Source of the DNA: JAZMZS01 sp045120955
GTDB taxonomy: Bacteria > Bacillota > Clostridia > Oscillospirales > CAG-272
Length of the DNA: 64,000 nt
NCBI GenBank assembly: GCA_045120955.1
Contig: JBGVFH010000071.1
Span: 1-64,000, forward strand
Reading direction: 5' to 3'
A program made the position numbers and the translations under genes. The notes below the pieces were generated by a model. It did not search any database and was not told the origin of the DNA. It saw only the letters and a list, made by a program, of their open reading frames with translations. Below, piece after piece: positions 1 through 7,908 of the stretch (the stretch's first letter is position 1; every line of letters starts with the position of its first letter).

Positions 1-536
1 CCTACGTTAAGCATGGTTTTTATAAAATTCTTTCCGTTTTTTCCGAAAACCCATGCGGTACGGACAATAAAATATTTATCTAAGATATTACTGACTGCAA
101 GCTCACCTTCAAGCTTTGTTTTTCCGTAGACACAGAGAGGGGCATAGTCCTTGCAATCGGGTTTCCACGGTTCCTCTCCTTGCCCGTCAAAGACATAGTC
201 GGTGCTGATATATATCATCTTACAGTCAAGCTTACGGCAAGCTTTTGCGATATTCTCGGTGCCGCTGACATTGATAGCGTAAACCTTATCACGGTTTTCT
301 TCATCTTCGGCTGCATCAACCGCCGTCCATGCGGCGCAATGTACGACCGCATCGGGCTTTATTTGTGTAAGCGTGCGGCTCACAGCAGATGCATCTGTAA
401 TATCAAGACTGACATATTCCATGCCGCCGCAAAAGTCCAAAATGTCACTGCCTATCGTATCATATCCGCGTTTTTTAAGCTCGTTTACAACATCGTGTCC
501 GAGCTGACCGCCCACACCCGTTACAAAAACCTTCAT
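1..536 (-). CDS. rmlD: dTDP-4-dehydrorhamnose reductase RmlD, 3' end cut by window edge
   Basis: Reverse-strand reading from the ATG at 536-534 gives an open frame to the window edge, so the C-terminus is missing (about 178 of roughly 280-290 residues are present). The N-terminus MKVFVTGVGGQLG is the Rossmann NAD(P)H-binding loop of the RmlD subfamily of extended SDR enzymes. WTAVDAAEDE and ISTDYVFDGQGEEPW follow, and then the YGKTKLEGE segment holding the catalytic Tyr-x-x-x-Lys. The family reduces dTDP-4-keto-L-rhamnose to dTDP-L-rhamnose, the last step of that pathway, in the cytoplasm. AGAGGAT lies upstream as the ribosome binding site. It follows rmlB by 12 nt in the same operon. Seen: motifs and truncation. 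Known: family reaction. Confidence 0.93.
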   Translation of the reverse strand, partial: MKVFVTGVGGQLGHDVVNELKKRGYDTIGSDILDFCGGMEYVSLDITDASAVSRTLTQIKPDAVVHCAAWTAVDAAEDEENRDKVYAINVSGTENIAKACRKLDCKMIYISTDYVFDGQGEEPWKPDCKDYAPLCVYGKTKLEGELAVSNILDKYFIVRTAWVFGKNGKNFIKTMLNV

Positions 537-548
537 ATAATATCCTCT

Positions 549-1568
549 TTATCTGTTGCCGTACATTTTTTCGTAATAATTCTGATACTCACCGGAAATG
601 ATAGTCTCCCACCATTCCTTATTGTCGAGGTACCATTGAATTGTCTTCTGAATTCCGTCGGCAAATTTGGTTTCGGGAAGCCATCCGAGCTCGTTGTGGA
701 TCTTTGTAGGATCTATAGCATAGCGCATATCGTGCCCCTTACGGTCGGTAACATAGGTTATGAGGCTTTCGGGCTTGCCGAGCGCCTTGCAGATTATCTT
801 AACGATATCAATGTTCTTCATTTCGTTGTGACCGCCTATATTATAAACCTGTCCTACACGTCCTTTGTGTATGATAAGGTCGATTGCCTTGCAGTGATCC
901 TCAACATAAAGCCAGTCACGAACATTAAGTCCTTCGCCGTATACAGGCAGAGGCTTGTCATTGAGAGCGTTTGCTATCATCAACGGAATAAGCTTTTCGG
1001 GGAAATGATACGGACCGTAGTTGTTGGAACAGCGGCTTATGGTCACAGGAAGACCGAATGTGCGGTGGTAAGCAAGCACCAGCAGATCCGCACCCGCCTT
1101 GGAGCTTGAATAAGGGGAGCTTGTATGGATGGGGGTCTCTTCGGTGAAGAAGAGGTCGGGACGGTCAAGAGGGAGGTCGCCGTATACTTCATCGGTTGAA
1201 ACCTGATGATAACGGGTAATTCCGTATTTACGGCAAGCGTCCATGAGAACGGCTGTGCCCATGATGTTTGTTTGAAGGAATATGCCGGGGTCTTCGATCG
1301 AACGGTCAACGTGGCTTTCAGCTGCAAAGTTTACTACAATGTCAGGTGTCTCCTCTTCAAAAAGCTTGTAAACAGCATCTCTGTCACATATGTCCGCCTT
1401 GACAAAGCGGAAATTGGGGTTGTCCATTACGGGTGCGAGAGTCGAGAGATTGCCCGCATAAGTAAGCTTATCAAGGCAGATAATGCGGTAATCGGGATGC
1501 TTATCAAGCATATGAAAAACAAAATTTGATCCTATAAATCCGGCACCGCCGGTAACGATGATTGTCAT
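549..1568 (-). CDS. rmlB: dTDP-glucose 4,6-dehydratase RmlB
   Basis: 339 residues, full length for the family. The NAD-binding loop TGGAGFIGSN is at residues 6-15, the AAESHVDRSI segment at 82-91, the catalytic Thr-Asp-Glu triad at 125-127 (STDEVYGDL), and the Tyr153-x-x-x-Lys157 pair in YSSSK. The enzyme turns dTDP-glucose into dTDP-4-keto-6-deoxyglucose, the second step to dTDP-L-rhamnose. The start is an ATG with GAGGAG upstream. It lies 20 nt after rmlA and 12 nt before rmlD in one operon. Nothing is unusual in the protein. rmlC, the 3,5-epimerase of the same pathway, is not found in the window. Confidence 0.97.
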   Translation of the reverse strand: MTIIVTGGAGFIGSNFVFHMLDKHPDYRIICLDKLTYAGNLSTLAPVMDNPNFRFVKADICDRDAVYKLFEEETPDIVVNFAAESHVDRSIEDPGIFLQTNIMGTAVLMDACRKYGITRYHQVSTDEVYGDLPLDRPDLFFTEETPIHTSSPYSSSKAGADLLVLAYHRTFGLPVTISRCSNNYGPYHFPEKLIPLMIANALNDKPLPVYGEGLNVRDWLYVEDHCKAIDLIIHKGRVGQVYNIGGHNEMKNIDIVKIICKALGKPESLITYVTDRKGHDMRYAIDPTKIHNELGWLPETKFADGIQKTIQWYLDNKEWWETIISGEYQNYYEKMYGNR

Positions 1569-1588
1569 AAGTTTATATCTCCTCTTTA

Positions 1589-2485
1589 TTAGTGCAATGT
1601 ATCAATGTATTTTCCGTCAAGAACATCCTTTAGATACTGACCGTATTGGTTTTTCTTGAGCACCTCATAGGTTTTCATGACCTCGTCACGGCTTATCCAG
1701 CCGTTAAGATAAGCTATCTCTTCAAGACATGCAATTTTTCTGTGCTGATGCGTTTCTATCGTTTTGACAAAGTTGGTGGCTTCCACAAGGCTTTCGTGAG
1801 TGCCTGTATCGAGCCATGTAAAGCCCTGTCCGAGCAGCTCCACATTAAGCTCGCCTTGTTCAAGATAAATTCGGTTGAGATCTGTTATTTCAAGCTCGCC
1901 TCTTGCGGATGGCTTGAGGTTTTTAGCATATTCAATTACACGATTGTCGTAGAAATAGAGTCCGGTCACGCAATAATTGCTTTTTGGCTTTTGTGGCTTT
2001 TCTTCGATTGAAACAGCGTGCCCGTCCTTATCAAATTCAACGATTCCGAAGCGTTCGGGGTCGTCTACATAGTAGCCGAAGACGGTTGCTCCCTTGCCGC
2101 TTTTTGCATTTTCAACTGCAGTCACAAGACGTTTTTTCAGCCCATTGCCTGCAAAAATATTGTCACCGAGCACCATTGCAACTGTATCATCGCCTATAAA
2201 GTCGGCTCCGATGATGAATGCCTGAGCCAAACCGTCCGGCGAAGGCTGTACAGCATAGCTTAGATTTACACCGAACTGATGTCCGTCACCGAGCAGAGCC
2301 TCAAAACGGGGAGTATCCTGCGGTGTTGATATTATGAGTATATTTCTGATGCCGGCATTCATAAGTACCGACATGGGATAATAGATCATCGGTTTGTCGT
2401 AAATGGGCAAAAGCTGTTTGGATGTAACCTTTGTCAACGGATAAAGTCTTGTGCCGGATCCACCGGCAAGAATAATACCTTTCAT
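1589..2485 (-). CDS. rmlA: Glucose-1-phosphate thymidylyltransferase RmlA
   Basis: 298 residues. The nucleotidyltransferase signature GGSGTRLYPLT is at 8-18, the LLPIYDKPMIYYP sugar-phosphate region begins near 25, and the metal-binding LGDN is at 106-109. The family couples dTTP and glucose-1-phosphate to dTDP-glucose, the entry step to dTDP-L-rhamnose. The ATG has AAGGAG upstream. The gene starts 1 nt after the stop of the polymerase/ligase gene, so translation is probably coupled. The length and the extended C-terminal part fit the homotetrameric RmlA/RffH type. Confidence 0.97.
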   Translation of the reverse strand: MKGIILAGGSGTRLYPLTKVTSKQLLPIYDKPMIYYPMSVLMNAGIRNILIISTPQDTPRFEALLGDGHQFGVNLSYAVQPSPDGLAQAFIIGADFIGDDTVAMVLGDNIFAGNGLKKRLVTAVENAKSGKGATVFGYYVDDPERFGIVEFDKDGHAVSIEEKPQKPKSNYCVTGLYFYDNRVIEYAKNLKPSARGELEITDLNRIYLEQGELNVELLGQGFTWLDTGTHESLVEATNFVKTIETHQHRKIACLEEIAYLNGWISRDEVMKTYEVLKKNQYGQYLKDVLDGKYIDTLH

Positions 2486-2486
2486 T

Positions 2487-3917
2487 TTAATTCTCCTTAT
2501 TGATTTTTTGTTTTTTTACAGAGAAAATGGCAGTGCTTGTTAACATTAAAACAGTAATTCCCATCGGATTATTTAGGAACGGATTAAAGATATTTGTTAC
2601 AACCATCCCAATATATGCAGCTGTCAAATACTTATTACGAATGCAATCTTCGGATATGCTATCAAGGTCTCTTCGATGCTTCCACCAACCATACACTTGA
2701 TATCCCATGAATCCAAAATACGTTAAAATAAATAGTACAAGACCAATGCAACCCGTCTTCATCCAGATATCCAGATACATGTACTCTGTTCTACCATCAT
2801 TACGAATCGAATCCAAATTAGCTCCCAAACCACTCCCCAAAATTGGGCTTTCTTTAATTTTTTTATAAATAAGAGACAAGGAGCTCGCACGAAGATTTAC
2901 TGCAGCTTGATTTGCTTTGTCTACATTTGTTACATCGGATGTATTATCCCCTGTATCAGATATATCATTTTTATCAGAGCTAGGTGAGGAATCAGTATTT
3001 CCTTCGTTATTATTAACATAAGAAACTAACAATTCAGGAGAGAAACGATTTATAACCTCTATAGCCACTACTGGAGCCCGATATATCGCAGTAGAAAGCA
3101 ATATCAACGCCAACAGAGTCGACAAAACTCCTCCGACAATTGCAACCAATTTTTTCCATGAGCGAAAATCAAAGATAAGAACACATACTGCTGTGACTGC
3201 CAAACCAAGCCAAAAACCTCTTGTATAAGTGATTAACCAAGAAAACAAAAGAATACCGTCACACAGTATAAGTAACAACATCCGACGACGATTATCGCAG
3301 TTTCGAATCATCCACACACCATAAATAACAGCAATTTGCAGGAATATATGACTTTTCAAATATATTCTTTGTAAACCTGTTTGCAGAGATGCAAGCCCAC
3401 CCATACTATGTTGATTGATCCATGAGTTGACATGATTTACAAGATAACCATCGTCAAAAGCAAATACGAAATGAAGAACAATTGTTATGCACGAAAGCAA
3501 CAAGGAACTCCAGAAGACCACGGACATAGCACGAGTAATTGCCTGTCGGTTTCCCATTACCAACATAAATCCGGGTATAAGAGCAAGACTCATAAAACTC
3601 GACAAATCGCTCCAAATAAATCCGGTTTGATTTCCTGCTTGGATTCCAATCCATGCACCTATCAGCAAGTATATTCCAAAACATACCGAGATAACGATTT
3701 GAAACGAAGTTATCATCCGTTTGAACGAACGACACACTATCGGCAATGTAACAAAAAAACAAATAGCAAACAGTACCATCCGAATGCTGAACGGACCGAT
3801 TTCCAACCAGCGGCCGCTTCCACCCACGGTACACTCTGCAATATAGATCAATAACAAAAACTGCGCCAACTTTTCAAGTTTTTCAAAACTCTTTTCGATT
3901 CCAGAAACAAATTTCAT
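2487..3917 (-). CDS. O-antigen ligase / Wzy-type polymerase-like membrane protein
   Basis: 476 residues with about ten to twelve hydrophobic segments spread over the whole length. A large hydrophilic loop (roughly residues 295-345) is rich in Asn, Asp, Ser and Thr. The pattern of GSGLGANLD after the loop followed by further helices matches the O-antigen ligase/polymerase superfamily (Wzy_C, PF04932). Such proteins polymerise or ligate polysaccharide repeat units outside the membrane. The sequence is AT-richer than rmlA downstream. The start ATG has AAGGA upstream. Which of polymerase or ligase it is cannot be told from sequence; its place in a priming-transferase operon favours polymerase (inference). 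Confidence 0.8.
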   Translation of the reverse strand: MKFVSGIEKSFEKLEKLAQFLLLIYIAECTVGGSGRWLEIGPFSIRMVLFAICFFVTLPIVCRSFKRMITSFQIVISVCFGIYLLIGAWIGIQAGNQTGFIWSDLSSFMSLALIPGFMLVMGNRQAITRAMSVVFWSSLLLSCITIVLHFVFAFDDGYLVNHVNSWINQHSMGGLASLQTGLQRIYLKSHIFLQIAVIYGVWMIRNCDNRRRMLLLILCDGILLFSWLITYTRGFWLGLAVTAVCVLIFDFRSWKKLVAIVGGVLSTLLALILLSTAIYRAPVVAIEVINRFSPELLVSYVNNNEGNTDSSPSSDKNDISDTGDNTSDVTNVDKANQAAVNLRASSLSLIYKKIKESPILGSGLGANLDSIRNDGRTEYMYLDIWMKTGCIGLVLFILTYFGFMGYQVYGWWKHRRDLDSISEDCIRNKYLTAAYIGMVVTNIFNPFLNNPMGITVLMLTSTAIFSVKKQKINKEN

Positions 3918-3935
3918 AATCGGTCCTTTCTTAAA

Positions 3936-4739
3936 TTATCTGTTCAGATATACCATCATAAAACGCATTGTACGATATTGAACAGTCAAGTGAAGCGCCC
4001 TTTTCCCAACAAGTCTAAAATAGGAAAACATGTCATTGCGAAAAATATAACTGTAATCTTTCGCATAAATTCGAAAACGTGTTAATGAAGATTCTATAGA
4101 TGGCTTTTCAATGCCGGAAAAAGAATGGTCGCACTTATAAGGGAACACCGTGATCCGCTCTCCGCGACCGCGCATATCCATAACAAAATTGTGATCCACG
4201 CCATCAAGAAAAATATTCTCATCATACCGATAATCATTAAACAGGGACAATCTCAATGCCATGCCGGAATTGATTGCAGAGAGACAATCACCCCGATAGC
4301 AAAGAGCTTCCTCTTCATTAGAAAACAATGTAACACGATATGCTTTTCCTAATATACACGGTGATATCAGATGTCCTCCTGCATAGATCAATGGCACAAA
4401 TATTCTTCCTTCAGAACCGTCGCAAGCAAGACGCAAAGATGAGAAATACGTCTTGTCCACATGAGTATCATCATCAAACAGGCATAACATATCTACTTTG
4501 CATTCATTCATCAGATAGTCGATACAAGCATTATAGGCTTTGGAAATTCCTACATTTCCGTTGCCTCCTAGATAGACCCATCCCTTTTCTTCACATAATG
4601 CTCGGTTGCCAAAATCCGCAGTACTGTTATCATAGATCAGAATTCGAAGATCAGAATTTCTCAGCTGTTCCAGCGCCCGACAAGTAGGGCTTTCATCGCA
4701 AGACATATTATATACGACCACAACTGCCGCAAAGGTCAT
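3936..4739 (-). CDS. Family 2 glycosyltransferase (rhamnosyltransferase-like)
   Basis: 267 residues with a GT-A fold. The N-terminal strand AAVVVVYN is at 4-11, IYDNST at 36-41, NVGISKAYN at 62-70 and the metal-binding Asp-Asp-Asp at 89-91 (LFDDDTHV). This layout is that of GT2 proteins such as the RfbF-type rhamnosyltransferases, which fits the dTDP-rhamnose genes downstream, but acceptor and donor cannot be read from the sequence. The ATG has GAGGAG upstream. It lies 1 nt after the next glycosyltransferase gene and 18 nt before the polymerase/ligase gene. The sequence is AT-rich like its neighbours. Confidence 0.85.
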   Translation of the reverse strand: MTFAAVVVVYNMSCDESPTCRALEQLRNSDLRILIYDNSTADFGNRALCEEKGWVYLGGNGNVGISKAYNACIDYLMNECKVDMLCLFDDDTHVDKTYFSSLRLACDGSEGRIFVPLIYAGGHLISPCILGKAYRVTLFSNEEEALCYRGDCLSAINSGMALRLSLFNDYRYDENIFLDGVDHNFVMDMRGRGERITVFPYKCDHSFSGIEKPSIESSLTRFRIYAKDYSYIFRNDMFSYFRLVGKRALHLTVQYRTMRFMMVYLNR

Positions 4740-4740
4740 A

Positions 4741-5460
4741 TTATACTCTCCTCTCTCTTTTAATTCTGAGCAAAAGCTCTCTCAAAAGTGTACAGCGTGC
4801 TTTTATGATTACTCTCAAAGACCGAGTACTCACAGGAGTTACGTTACCACCATGGAGCCGATGATATAGCAGGATCCGATCGTCATAAGCAATCTTTCCC
4901 ATGAACTCACCAATTGTCCCGATCCAATGATCATAAGCATCCAAACACATAGGCATAGGCATAATCTTTTTTGCCATACTCTTGGTAAAAGCGGTACAGC
5001 AACCGCTGTAACGAGGCTTCAGAAGGTTTTTGATTTTTCCATCACCAATTCGATACATAGAAAAAAAAGACTCGGAGATAACTTTGCCTTCTCCATCGAT
5101 GTGTACACCGTTATGAATGACCATATCCGCACCTGTAGTTTCAAAAGTTTCCACTACTGCGCTGCGCTTATGATCTGCCCAACGGTCGTCTTGATCACAA
5201 ATGAAAATGTAATCTCCATGACACGCCGAGATTGCATTATTAAAATTGCCGTTAATTCCTGGATTTTGATTTTCCAAAACACGTATCTGAGGATACTCGT
5301 TTTTATACTGCTGAAGCAATTCCCAAGTACCATCCTTGGACTTATCGTAGGAAACTACGATCTCATCCTGAGCTTCCAACTGCTTCAGAATTGAATCCAA
5401 TTGCTCAGATAGATATGCTTCGCCATTATACACGGCCATTGCTACAGAGATACTCGCCAT
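4741..5460 (-). CDS. Family 2 glycosyltransferase
   Basis: 239 residues from the ATG at 5460. This start is chosen because GGGAG lies a proper distance upstream and the protein then begins right at the GT-A core ISVAMAVYNGEAYL. A start 10 codons earlier (5490) would overlap the upstream gene and has no clear binding site. The Asp-Gln-Asp-Asp metal motif is at 89-92 in CDQDDRW, with a C-terminal His-rich stretch (LYHRLHGGN) typical of this rhamnosyltransferase-like GT2 group. The C-terminus is basic (RIKRERRV), fitting a membrane-surface position. Donor and acceptor are unknown. Confidence 0.85.
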   Translation of the reverse strand: MASISVAMAVYNGEAYLSEQLDSILKQLEAQDEIVVSYDKSKDGTWELLQQYKNEYPQIRVLENQNPGINGNFNNAISACHGDYIFICDQDDRWADHKRSAVVETFETTGADMVIHNGVHIDGEGKVISESFFSMYRIGDGKIKNLLKPRYSGCCTAFTKSMAKKIMPMPMCLDAYDHWIGTIGEFMGKIAYDDRILLYHRLHGGNVTPVSTRSLRVIIKARCTLLRELLLRIKRERRV

Positions 5461-5461
5461 A

Positions 5462-6028
5462 TCAATAACGCTCCCAAAGTTTTGCATCAAAATTATACCG
5501 CTTTACGGGTTTGGCAGGAGCTCCCACCGCCACGGTATATGCAGGGATTTCTCCCTTAACAACGGAGTGGGCTCCGATAATACAACCATCACCGATCTTC
5601 GATCCGGGAAGGACAGCCACGCCCTCTCCAATCCAAACATTGTTTCCAATGGAAACGGGTGAAGTTGTCAGCGGACGGTCATCCGGCGGAGTCGTGGGAT
5701 CATCCGAGCCGTCACCGTGATTGGTATCGCTGATAAAAACATGGCTGGCAGACAGAAGATTGTCACCAACAGAAACCTTTTCGGAAGCAGCGATATGGAC
5801 GTTATCGCCCAATTTGCAATTTTTCCCAAAAGTCAGAAGCATACCGGAACCAAACATTTCAAAGCGACAGCGATATCCGGTTGTAAAGCCCGGACCAAAT
5901 GTCATTCTCTTCCTGCCGCGGATATAAACAGGCCTGCGAACCAAACGGGCAGAACGAAAAAACAACTTTGTGCAGAACAAACTCCAACAGTTTTTCAGAA
6001 ATTCAGAGGGACTGTACGATACCTTCAT
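5462..6028 (-). CDS. Hexapeptide-repeat O-acetyltransferase
   Basis: 188 residues with the left-handed beta-helix pattern of the WbbJ/maltose-acetyltransferase class. LGDNVHIAASEKVSVGDN is followed by the catalytic-type His in SDTNHGDG, then NVWIGEGVAVLPGSKIGDG and GAHSVVKGEIPAYTVAVGAPAK at the end. Members transfer acetyl groups from acetyl-CoA to sugars; here it probably decorates the polysaccharide repeat unit (inference). The N-terminal 40 residues are a variable basic segment before the helix. It sits 3 nt after the epimerase gene and 1 nt before the second GT2 gene, within the operon. Confidence 0.85.
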   Translation of the reverse strand: MKVSYSPSEFLKNCWSLFCTKLFFRSARLVRRPVYIRGRKRMTFGPGFTTGYRCRFEMFGSGMLLTFGKNCKLGDNVHIAASEKVSVGDNLLSASHVFISDTNHGDGSDDPTTPPDDRPLTTSPVSIGNNVWIGEGVAVLPGSKIGDGCIIGAHSVVKGEIPAYTVAVGAPAKPVKRYNFDAKLWERY

Positions 6029-6031
6029 ATT

Positions 6032-6877
6032 TCAGACCTCACATTCCGAAAGGATTTGCCGAATTATGGTTGCATCACCCCATACACCGGGAGAATCGTA
6101 GGGACGGTCGGGGAATGCACCGTACTGAAGACGGATCTTCAAACCATGGTTGCTAATAAACCGCTCTGCCATTTCACCGAGGCTTATAGGCTCTCCGGAA
6201 CAGCAGTTGATGATCCCGGTATAGGAACCCTGCAGAGATGCGGAAACAATCTGCTTAGCAAGGTCTTGCACGGAAATATAGTCATACCGATTTTTGCCGG
6301 ATGTAAAAGGGAACAATTCTTGCCCTCGGTCTTCTGCTTCCAGAATCTTGCCGAGAACAGAACTGCTTCTCCGATCATCTCCGTAGATATAATATCCACG
6401 CAACCAATGATAACTTATATCTTTACCCTTCGCCATCAACTCAACCGCCTGCCGGAGTGCGTTTTTTGCAATACCGTAGAATGACAAGGGGTTTGTCGGC
6501 GTATCGGCACAAATGGCACCTTCCCAGTATCCGACCTCGTGCATACTGCCCATAACCGACAGTTTTTTTAGACCGGAATCAATCATCCGACGAAGAAAAT
6601 CCACATGCAAGGGAAGATCTTCCAGGTGCGTTTCCGCATTGTGCCGAAATCCATTGCGCCAAGCTAGATGAATCAAGCAATCGGGACGTCCTGCAAGGGC
6701 AAAAACATCCTCTTCGGAAGAAAAAATATTCGCAGTCAAATGTTCCGCTCCCAGGGGAACATAGTCGAAACAAACATCGCAGGCGACCACTTCATGGCCA
6801 CGGTACAAAAGCTCCTGAACCACATGTGTGCCGATATATCCGTTGGCACCGGTCACAAGAACACGCTGATTTTCCAT
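6032..6877 (-). CDS. NAD(P)-dependent sugar epimerase/reductase (extended SDR)
   Basis: 281 residues. The Rossmann motif TGANGYIG is at 9-16, a GSMHEVGYWEG segment at 110-120 and the catalytic Tyr134-x-x-x-Lys138 in YGIAK. The GSxHEVGYxEG signature resembles enzymes that reduce a dTDP-4-keto-6-deoxy sugar, such as dTDP-6-deoxy-L-talose 4-dehydrogenase (Tll), rather than UDP-sugar epimerases. Since rmlA and rmlB make the dTDP-4-keto-6-deoxyglucose precursor, a second deoxy sugar beside rhamnose is plausible (inference). It sits 4 nt after the preceding glycosyltransferase-like gene. Confidence 0.8.
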   Translation of the reverse strand: MENQRVLVTGANGYIGTHVVQELLYRGHEVVACDVCFDYVPLGAEHLTANIFSSEEDVFALAGRPDCLIHLAWRNGFRHNAETHLEDLPLHVDFLRRMIDSGLKKLSVMGSMHEVGYWEGAICADTPTNPLSFYGIAKNALRQAVELMAKGKDISYHWLRGYYIYGDDRRSSSVLGKILEAEDRGQELFPFTSGKNRYDYISVQDLAKQIVSASLQGSYTGIINCCSGEPISLGEMAERFISNHGLKIRLQYGAFPDRPYDSPGVWGDATIIRQILSECEV

Positions 6878-6880
6878 AAC

Positions 6881-7894
6881 TTACTCCTTTATATCGAAAA
6901 CATCTTGGACAAATGAACGCAACGTATAACGTTGCAAAATTTCCGGAGAAACAGGTTCGTATTCAGAACGAAGAAAGGATTCTTCTAAGATCGGATGTTT
7001 TTTGTCAATAATACAGATGTTATTAGGATTGTAAAAATCATATTCACAGATCATTTTGTTGGTAGTAACGATTTTTTTCTGCATTCCTACCATTTCAATC
7101 GTTCGCATGGTCAAGCCTCTCTGGGCAGAATGCTCTACATCTATGATACATCGACTAACATCGTAAATTTTACGAATCTCTTCGGCACTAATAGGTGTAA
7201 AATGAATATCCTCTTTACAAACATTCCGATAATCTGCATTGAGTAATTTGTTGTAATAATAAACCAACGGATGTGGTAGAAAAAGATAGCTGAAGCAAGT
7301 TCCGTTTCGAGATTCACACTGCTGAGCGATCTGTTTTACGATGCGTGGACGAATGGAATGAGCCGTCCCGATGAATGCTGCGTCGTATACATATTCTGTA
7401 TCCGATGAAACCTGCGCCTCGTATTCTTTCTGAAAAAACAAAGGACGATGGATCAATTGATACTTTTTTGCATCCACAGGATCAAAAGTAAGGACACGGT
7501 CGTATAGTCCTATTTTTTTCTCTCCGTCAGGCACATTTGCAACCGAATCCCAAAAATACAGGATAAATTCTGCTTCCGGATAGGCTTTGCGCAGCATTTC
7601 GATCTCGTTTTTGCCTGCCGCCTCGCTTTTAACTACGAAAACATAGTCATATTTTTCGCCGCGGTTTTCGTCGATGACCTTTTGAATATATTTGCGGACG
7701 ACCGGTTTGTAAAGCTTGAGATTGAGTCTGAGACTCGTCTTGCAGATAAATCCGTTGTTCGGTCTCTCGTCATAAAGGTCGACCTCATATCCTTCGTCCC
7801 GCATTGCGTCGGCAACTCTGTTCTCGTATCCGAAAAATGTCGGGCAGAACATCAATACTCTTTTATTCTTCGTGTTTGTACCGTTGTTGCTCAT
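6881..7894 (-). CDS. Glycosyltransferase-like polysaccharide biosynthesis protein
   Basis: About 337 residues. The start at 7894 is preferred because GGAG lies 9 nt upstream. An ATG at 7909 that overlaps the stop codon of the priming transferase gene (TAATG) has no binding site but could be used by coupling. The protein has a GT-B-like layout: an N-terminal RVLMFCPTFFGYENR strand, then YFWDSVANVPDG, and a C-terminal VEHSAQRGLTMRTIEMVG segment of the kind that closes the nucleotide-sugar site in CgeB/CpsH-like proteins. I recognise the class but not a substrate. Confidence 0.7.
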   Translation of the reverse strand: MSNNGTNTKNKRVLMFCPTFFGYENRVADAMRDEGYEVDLYDERPNNGFICKTSLRLNLKLYKPVVRKYIQKVIDENRGEKYDYVFVVKSEAAGKNEIEMLRKAYPEAEFILYFWDSVANVPDGEKKIGLYDRVLTFDPVDAKKYQLIHRPLFFQKEYEAQVSSDTEYVYDAAFIGTAHSIRPRIVKQIAQQCESRNGTCFSYLFLPHPLVYYYNKLLNADYRNVCKEDIHFTPISAEEIRKIYDVSRCIIDVEHSAQRGLTMRTIEMVGMQKKIVTTNKMICEYDFYNPNNICIIDKKHPILEESFLRSEYEPVSPEILQRYTLRSFVQDVFDIKE

Positions 7895-7908
7895 CGGCTG
7901 TATCTCCA

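Noticed and set aside
180..1109. Plus-strand frame of 309 codons
   Set aside because: It lies antisense to rmlD and rmlB, has no family motif or ribosome binding site, and reflects the codon bias of the minus-strand genes.
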